From Muribaculaceae bacterium (GTDB taxonomy: Bacteria; Bacteroidota; Bacteroidia; Bacteroidales; Muribaculaceae): a stretch of DNA of 64,000 nucleotides. The number at the start of each line of letters is the position of its first letter. Position 1 is the stretch's first letter. A model generated the notes under the pieces. That model made no database searches, was not told the DNA's origin, and saw only the letters and a list, made by a program, of their open reading frames with translations. The position numbers were made by a program, and so were the translations under genes. Below, in pieces: positions 59,170 through 64,000 of the stretch. The stretch is from assembly GCA_009775375.1 (NCBI GenBank), contig VSPO01000002.1, positions 1 through 64,000 on the forward strand. Reading direction: 5' to 3'.

Positions 59170-60885
59170 TCATACCTCTACTTCCGATGCCACTTTTTCG
59201 CCATCGGCTGCCTGGGCGATGGCCGGCTGGTCGGAAGTCGCGGCCTCCAGTTTCTTCATGATGGAGAAGATGAAGGCTGCGGAGAGCAGACAGATTACGG
59301 CAAGAATGATCCAAAGCATCCATACGGGAATCTTGCCCCATAGAATCATGGGGATTGACACCAGATAATTGCCTACGGCGGTGGCCACAAACCATCCACC
59401 CATCATCGAGCCTTTGAGTTTCGGGGGAGCAACCTTGCTGACAAACGAGATGCCCATAGGGGAGAGCAGCAGCTCGGCGAATGTCAGAAGGAGATAGGTC
59501 GTGATAAGCCAATTGGGCGATACTGCGCCGTTGATGCCCGAGCCAAGCTGGAACGAGCCCAGCATCATGAAGCCGTAGGCTACGGCTGCCATGACCATGC
59601 CGTAGCCGATCTTGCGCGGTGCCGACGGCTCTTTCTTGCGGTTGGCAAGATAGCCGAAGATGGCGAGTGATACAGGGGTCAATGCCACGACATAGAAGGG
59701 ATTGAATTGCTGGTATTGCTGTGGCTGTATGCCTGTCACAGGGTCGGGGGTATACTGATAGAAGAAATACAGACCGACGGCAACCGCAAGGATGATTCCT
59801 CCGGATATGAGTTTCCCTTTATTGGTCTTCGATTGGAAGAGGGAGAAAAGGGCATAGACTCCGACTGCGATTGTCGCAAGCGCCCATACGTTGAAGCCGA
59901 TACGGGTGGCTCCTGTCGATTCGGGGGCGGTGCAGCTCTTTGCAAACTCAGTGAGCGTGGCTCCGTTCTGATGGAACACCATCCAGAAGAATATGACCAC
60001 CGTGAAGACGAGAAGAAGCGCGATGACACGCGATTTTGTCTGTGCCGGGGTAAGCTCCGGTCCGGTTCCCGCTGCTGCCTTTGCTGCCGCGTTTTTCTTG
60101 TCGACAAGCACTTCGCGGAAGGCCGGACGTCCAAGCCAATACACAAGGAAGGAGAAGACGAGTGAGATACAAGCCACTCCGAAGCCATAGCCATAGCCGG
60201 TGGAGATGACTCTGATGTATTCAGATGCAAAGTCGGAGAGTGTCTGCCCGGCTGCCATTCCGTTGGCCTGGGCGAGTTCCATGAGATGCGTCGGATCCTG
60301 AAGTGTGCCCGCGATTAGCTGGTTGCATAGGGCGGGAAGCTCGCTATTGTAGGTGAACCCGGCTCTGTCGAGGGCTACGTTGAGCATCGCCGTGGCCATC
60401 ATTGGCGCGAACATGGAGCCGATGTTGATTGCCATGTAGAAGATGGAGAAGGCTGAGTCGCGTTGACCCTCCCGCTCAGGGGAATTGTAGAGGTCGCCCA
60501 CCATCACTTGAAGGTTGCCCTTGAAGAGACCCGTGCCGCAGGATATGAGGAACAGACCCCCGATAAGCACCCAGAGCGGGGCATTGTTGCCCGTGAACCA
60601 TGGGGCCACGAGCGACATCACGAGATAGCCGAACAGCATCACGAAGATGCCGGTCACGACGCATTTGGAAAAGCTCCACTTGTCGGCTATGACTCCGCCG
60701 ATGAGAGGCATGAAATAGACCACCGCCAAAAATCCGGCATAGATTTGTCCGGAGATGGTGGCGTCGAATCCGAATTTCGCCTGCAGAAACAGCAGGAAGA
60801 TGGCCAGCATGGTGTAGTATCCGAAGCGTTCGCCGGTGTTGGCGAGTGCAAGGACATAGAGGCCGTTGGGTTGTTTTTTAAACAT
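59170..60885 (-). CDS. POT-family proton-dependent peptide transporter, copy 1
   Basis: A 571-residue major-facilitator protein of the POT/PTR family with about 14 hydrophobic segments. The N-terminal signature reads NTGERFGYY where the family has ExxERFxYY, so the first proton-coupling Glu is replaced by Asn. The PTR2 block GLFKGNLQVMVGDLY and the C-terminal LLLTFAELLLSPMGISFVSKVAPPKLKG are complete. It is cotranscribed with the paralogue upstream (26-bp gap) and has an Ala/Glu-rich cytoplasmic tail. Probably takes up di- or tripeptides, in line with a proteolytic lifestyle. Confidence 0.9.
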   Translation of the reverse strand: MFKKQPNGLYVLALANTGERFGYYTMLAIFLLFLQAKFGFDATISGQIYAGFLAVVYFMPLIGGVIADKWSFSKCVVTGIFVMLFGYLVMSLVAPWFTGNNAPLWVLIGGLFLISCGTGLFKGNLQVMVGDLYNSPEREGQRDSAFSIFYMAINIGSMFAPMMATAMLNVALDRAGFTYNSELPALCNQLIAGTLQDPTHLMELAQANGMAAGQTLSDFASEYIRVISTGYGYGFGVACISLVFSFLVYWLGRPAFREVLVDKKNAAAKAAAGTGPELTPAQTKSRVIALLLVFTVVIFFWMVFHQNGATLTEFAKSCTAPESTGATRIGFNVWALATIAVGVYALFSLFQSKTNKGKLISGGIILAVAVGLYFFYQYTPDPVTGIQPQQYQQFNPFYVVALTPVSLAIFGYLANRKKEPSAPRKIGYGMVMAAVAYGFMMLGSFQLGSGINGAVSPNWLITTYLLLTFAELLLSPMGISFVSKVAPPKLKGSMMGGWFVATAVGNYLVSIPMILWGKIPVWMLWIILAVICLLSAAFIFSIMKKLEAATSDQPAIAQAADGEKVASEVEV

Positions 60886-60911
60886 ATGATTCGGTTGTAG
60901 ACTGTCGGTTT

Positions 60912-62435
60912 TTACTTTGTTACCCTCTCAAGCCAGTTGACCATGGAGAACATGATTCCCATCGACACGACGCAGACGGTCAGGAAGACTGTCCATGCCA
61001 CCCATATCGGGCAGGCGTTGTAGATAAGCGGACCGATCCAGAGAAGAAGGTTGCCCACGGCTGTCGCTCCGAGCCATAGCCCTTGGCAAAGACCCTGAAG
61101 ATGCTTGGGTGCTACCTTGGAGACGAATGAAAGACCCAACGGAGATATGAAGAGCTCGGCCACAGTCAGGAAGAAGTAGAGCACGAAGAGCACCCACGGG
61201 CCTGTCTTCATCATTTCTGCCTCGGCGGGGGGAAGAGCCTTGAATGCCTCGGCGGAGGGATAGCCTTCAATCAGCGAGAAGACTGCGAGGAAAATATAGG
61301 CAAGACCTGCCAGACCCATGCCGATGGCAATCTTGCGGGGAGTGGATATCTCCTTGCCTCTACGTGACAGGGCTGAGAAAAGCCACATCACGACCGGAGT
61401 CAATACTATTACGTAGAATGGATTGAGGGCTTGCCAGATCTCAGGCTGCACGGAGTCGGTCTTCACGAAGTCGCGGGCGAACAGGGAAAGCGACGTGCCG
61501 TTCTGATGGAAGGAGAACCAGAAGAAAATTGCGATGCCAAGCACGGCGAAGAGGGCATACATGCGCTGCTTGATCTCTTTTGCCATGCGGGCCTTCTCCT
61601 CGGCCGTATATTGCACTGTCTCCTCCTTTGCTTTCTTCGAAGGGGAGGGAAGCTGGCTCTTAGTGGCAAGGAAGATGCCCAACGAAAGGAGCATTGCGGC
61701 CACCGACGCTATGAATGAATAATGGATGCCTGTGTTGAAGACGTTGAGATAGGTCGTGCAGAATTCTGAAAGGTTGCCGGCGGCGTTGCCTCCAACCTCC
61801 GTCACGAGTGTGTAGAGGTTGTTGAGGTTTTGGGAATTCATGCTGTCGGTCACGCTCAGGTATTCGTGGCAGAGAGCCGGGAGCGACGCATTGTAGATAA
61901 ATCCGTTCTCACCGAGCCACCAGCTACGCAGCATCGGAGCCACAAACGGGGCAATAAGGCCGCCGATATTGATAAAGACATAGAAAATCTGAAAGCCGGA
62001 GTCGCGCTGCGAGGCGTAGCGGGGATTGTCGTAGAGCTGGCCTACCATCGCCTGGAGGTTTCCTTTGAAAAGACCGTTGCCAAAGGCTATCAGGAACAGC
62101 GCGGCGCACGTCAGGGCGAGAAGCCAGGTCTGGTTGTCGGCCGTGGCGAAAATCGGGAATGCAAGCACGATATATCCTATCGTCATGATGCAGAGACCCG
62201 AAATGATGGTGCCTTTGTAGTTCTGGGTCTTGTCGGCGATAAGGCCGCCGACGAGGCTTAACACGTAGATTCCGGCATAGAAGCAGGAATAGATAATGGC
62301 GCTGGTCTCCTCGTTGAGCCCGAATTTCGAGCAGAGGAAAAGAACGAGCACCGCATTCATGATGTAGTAGCCGAAACGCTCGCCCATGTTGCTGAGGGCA
62401 GCCGGGATCAGGCCTTTGGGTTGGTTCTTAAACAT
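60912..62435 (-). CDS. POT-family proton-dependent peptide transporter, copy 2
   Basis: A 507-residue paralogue of the next gene, sharing NMGERFGYY (again Asn for the first Glu), GLFKGNLQAMVGQLYDN and LTVAELFISPLGLSFVSKVAPKHL. It is shorter by a C-terminal tail and loop lengths. The two genes arose by tandem duplication and are one operon. A difference in peptide preference is likely but not visible. No regulator is adjacent. Confidence 0.9.
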   Translation of the reverse strand: MFKNQPKGLIPAALSNMGERFGYYIMNAVLVLFLCSKFGLNEETSAIIYSCFYAGIYVLSLVGGLIADKTQNYKGTIISGLCIMTIGYIVLAFPIFATADNQTWLLALTCAALFLIAFGNGLFKGNLQAMVGQLYDNPRYASQRDSGFQIFYVFINIGGLIAPFVAPMLRSWWLGENGFIYNASLPALCHEYLSVTDSMNSQNLNNLYTLVTEVGGNAAGNLSEFCTTYLNVFNTGIHYSFIASVAAMLLSLGIFLATKSQLPSPSKKAKEETVQYTAEEKARMAKEIKQRMYALFAVLGIAIFFWFSFHQNGTSLSLFARDFVKTDSVQPEIWQALNPFYVIVLTPVVMWLFSALSRRGKEISTPRKIAIGMGLAGLAYIFLAVFSLIEGYPSAEAFKALPPAEAEMMKTGPWVLFVLYFFLTVAELFISPLGLSFVSKVAPKHLQGLCQGLWLGATAVGNLLLWIGPLIYNACPIWVAWTVFLTVCVVSMGIMFSMVNWLERVTK

Positions 62436-62498
62436 TGGTGATGGTTTTTGGTGTTAGTTTCTATTGATTCTTACTGTGAAGGCCGATGCGAGCTGGCC

Positions 62499-62927
62499 TT
62501 ATTTATTGTCGAGCATCTTGAAGGCCATGGCGTAGTTGTGGATTTGCTTCACCATTGCCACCAATCCGTTGCTGCGGGTCGGGGAGAGATGCTCCTTAAG
62601 CCCGATTTTGTCTACGAAATATAGGTCGGCGTTAAGGATTTCGTCGGGGGTGCGGTCGTCGAGCACTCTCATCAACAGGGCCACGATTCCTTTGACGATT
62701 AATGCGTCGGAATCAGCCTCAAAATGTATTCTGCCGTCGTCGAGTCGATGGGCCGTGATCCATACCCTGCTCTGGCATCCCTCGATAAGGTTGGCCGGGG
62801 TTTTCTCATTCTCCGGAAAATCCGGAAGGGTGTTGCCAAGGTCGATTATGTATGCGTAGCGGTCCATCCAATCGGTCAGCCCCTCAAACTCTTCGATAAT
62901 CTCGTCCTGCACTTCGTTTATTGTCAT
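62499..62927 (-). CDS. sufE: SufE-family cysteine-desulfurase activator
   Basis: The 142-residue protein takes sulfur from the SufS desulfurase and passes it to the SufBCD scaffold. The sulfur-accepting cysteine is Cys51 in NLIEGCQSRVWI. The helical C-terminal region with LSPTRSNGLVAMVKQIH is typical. No other suf gene lies in the window, as is often the case in Bacteroidetes. A hairpin (62479-62500) overlaps its stop. Confidence 0.93.
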   Translation of the reverse strand: MTINEVQDEIIEEFEGLTDWMDRYAYIIDLGNTLPDFPENEKTPANLIEGCQSRVWITAHRLDDGRIHFEADSDALIVKGIVALLMRVLDDRTPDEILNADLYFVDKIGLKEHLSPTRSNGLVAMVKQIHNYAMAFKMLDNK

Positions 62928-62984
62928 AACGCTATCTTTTTTAATTCAAGAATAGGGAATATCTGCATTCCTCCTTACGATATG

Positions 62985-62992
62985 CAAATTTA
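62985..62992 (-). promoter_or_regulatory. -7 box of sufE
   Basis: TAAATTTG on the minus strand matches the consensus about 58 nt before the sufE ATG. No TTTG stands 20 bp further upstream. Confidence 0.4.
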
Positions 62993-63043
62993 AACAAAAA
63001 ATTCGGGATTTTAACTTCTGCGAAAGAAAAAAAGAGAAATGGT

Positions 63044-64000
63044 TCAATAGGATATATTGTGAAGTTCCTCGATTCGGCGGTCGGCAGATGGCTTTGTCAG
63101 CAGATTGGCCACCTGGCGGGGGGTCAGGCTCAATCTCGGTTTGCATTCTTTCGAGCCGACGTATTCCTTCGCCGACTGAATAAACCATCTCCCTTCCGGA
63201 TATTGCTCAAGCTTATCGGCGTCGGCCATTATGATCATCAGTGTCCCGTCGCCCACCATGCATTCAAGCATGAGCCCGAGCCGGTAGTTGCGTTCTATGT
63301 TGTCGATGGGCTCGATAATAGGGTCGATAGAGGCGGGAAGACGGTCGATTATCAGCGGATAGGAATTTGCAGCCACGGCAAACCATTGCCAGTCCGTATG
63401 GTTGTCGGTGGGGAAGGATTTGAGTGCCGGGTGGGTGTCATTGATTAAAAGCCCCATCGTGCCGGGTGATGGCTTCTTTTTTACGTTTTCGCAGATCGTG
63501 CGAAACATTCGATAGTTCCAATAGTCCGTCTGGAAGAGTGGTCCGAGAGTCGCTTTGGAGGTAGTGGCGGAATCCGGCATGAGTATGACCCTTTTCCCTT
63601 TTTCAAGCAGCGCGAGGGCTTGGTCGATGTCTGTGGTCAGGACGACGTTCTTCACCTCCTTCATTTTTTCAGGATATATCCAGATGTCGTAGGAGTTGGT
63701 GACGTTGCCATTGTCGGCGCTTAACGAAAGGGTCATTTTTGTGGGCTTTTTGAGATAGGGAATCGCAAGCGATATGTTGCCTGCTTTGCAGACGCCTTTG
63801 CCGGCCGCCACCTTTCCCGTGCCCTTGGCGAATGGAAGTTCCCACGTTACGTCGGTGCCTTCAAGGTCGCGGTTGCTGTAGTTGACCAGCTCAATCGGGA
63901 TTTCAACGAGCTCCCCGGTGGAGAAACAGCGTTTGGGAAGATTCGCAAGCACCGTCACATCGTCGCACGACTGACGCCATTCTTCGGGGGTGATGAATCC
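63044..64000 (-). CDS. C-terminal part of a probable family-2-like glycoside hydrolase
   Basis: The frame stays open to the end of the window, so the N-terminus is missing; 318 residues are visible. The text ITPEEWRQSCDDVTVLANLPKRCFSTGELVEIPIELVNYS resembles the linker and beta-sandwich that follow the catalytic barrel in Bacteroidetes GH2-type enzymes, and NYRLGLMLECMVGDGTLMIIMAD matches their C-terminal module. No catalytic residue lies in the visible part, so the activity cannot be named. The assignment could also be to a related sugar-binding multidomain protein. Confidence 0.6.
   Translation of the reverse strand, partial: GFITPEEWRQSCDDVTVLANLPKRCFSTGELVEIPIELVNYSNRDLEGTDVTWELPFAKGTGKVAAGKGVCKAGNISLAIPYLKKPTKMTLSLSADNGNVTNSYDIWIYPEKMKEVKNVVLTTDIDQALALLEKGKRVILMPDSATTSKATLGPLFQTDYWNYRMFRTICENVKKKPSPGTMGLLINDTHPALKSFPTDNHTDWQWFAVAANSYPLIIDRLPASIDPIIEPIDNIERNYRLGLMLECMVGDGTLMIIMADADKLEQYPEGRWFIQSAKEYVGSKECKPRLSLTPRQVANLLTKPSADRRIEELHNISY

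Noticed and set aside
1..64000. CRISPR arrays, prophage or toxin-antitoxin modules
   Set aside because: No regularly spaced repeats, phage structural genes or paired small toxin/antitoxin genes were seen.

Overview
The window looks like chromosomal DNA of a gut-type Bacteroidales bacterium, perhaps Muribaculaceae-like (the family is inferred from gene style and moderate GC and cannot be proven here). Supporting signs are promoters of the Bacteroidetes type (TTTG, about 20 bp, TAnnTTTG) with weak ribosome binding sites, a type IX secretion C-terminal domain on a giant protease, the MurF-Alr fusion, the trpBEGDCFA gene order, the long form of IspG, and families such as GSCFA, DUF3098, DUF2851 and DUF3467. 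I see no tRNA, rRNA, prophage or CRISPR array.

Layout: 0-3.6 kb, a GSCFA protein, then an outer-membrane porin with a Gate-domain membrane protein. 3.7-11.5 kb, a 2604-residue secreted subtilase. 11.7-17.4 kb, a lactate-use operon (lutA-lutB-lutC-lldP) next to malate dehydrogenase. 17.5-21.5 kb, an accessory stretch with a lipoprotein serpin, an IS5-type insertion sequence, a lipoprotein gene cut off by that IS, and an uncharacterised lipoprotein. 21.8-28.5 kb, the complete tryptophan operon behind a promoter, a Trp-rich leader peptide and an attenuator. 28.5-34.5 kb, murF-alr, surE, a glycosyltransferase and mtaB. 34.6-38.8 kb, ftsX-DUF3098-uppP-truB-queA. 39-44.5 kb, recO, rubrerythrin, a small lipoprotein, a metallo-beta-lactamase-fold hydrolase and two methyltransferases. 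44.6-48.8 kb, a copper-type P-ATPase, a small metal-binding protein, tcdA and an ABC ATPase. 48.9-55.7 kb, DUF3467, cysS, ispG, a PAP2 protein, a pseudouridine synthase and DUF2851. 56-64 kb, an acyl-CoA synthetase, an iron alcohol dehydrogenase, two tandem POT transporters, sufE and the C-terminal part of a probable glycoside hydrolase.

Most of this is core metabolism and RNA/cell-wall housekeeping. The most informative parts are non-coding: (1) the trp leader, where a tandem-Trp peptide, a 1:2 hairpin, an 8-bp antiterminator and a terminator with eight Ts can all be written out in base pairs; (2) two short intergenic transcription units (about 38.97-39.05 kb and 55.80-55.88 kb) sharing a 5' module and each ending in its own terminator, which look like paralogous small RNAs; (3) a third possible small RNA upstream of murF-alr; (4) an IS whose two flanks share no target duplication and whose right end supplies the stop codon of a beheaded neighbour, pointing to an IS-associated deletion; and (5) a 154-bp nested inverted repeat. 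Starts given here were chosen from N-terminal family fit, signal peptides and promoter position, and several differ from the longest open frame.
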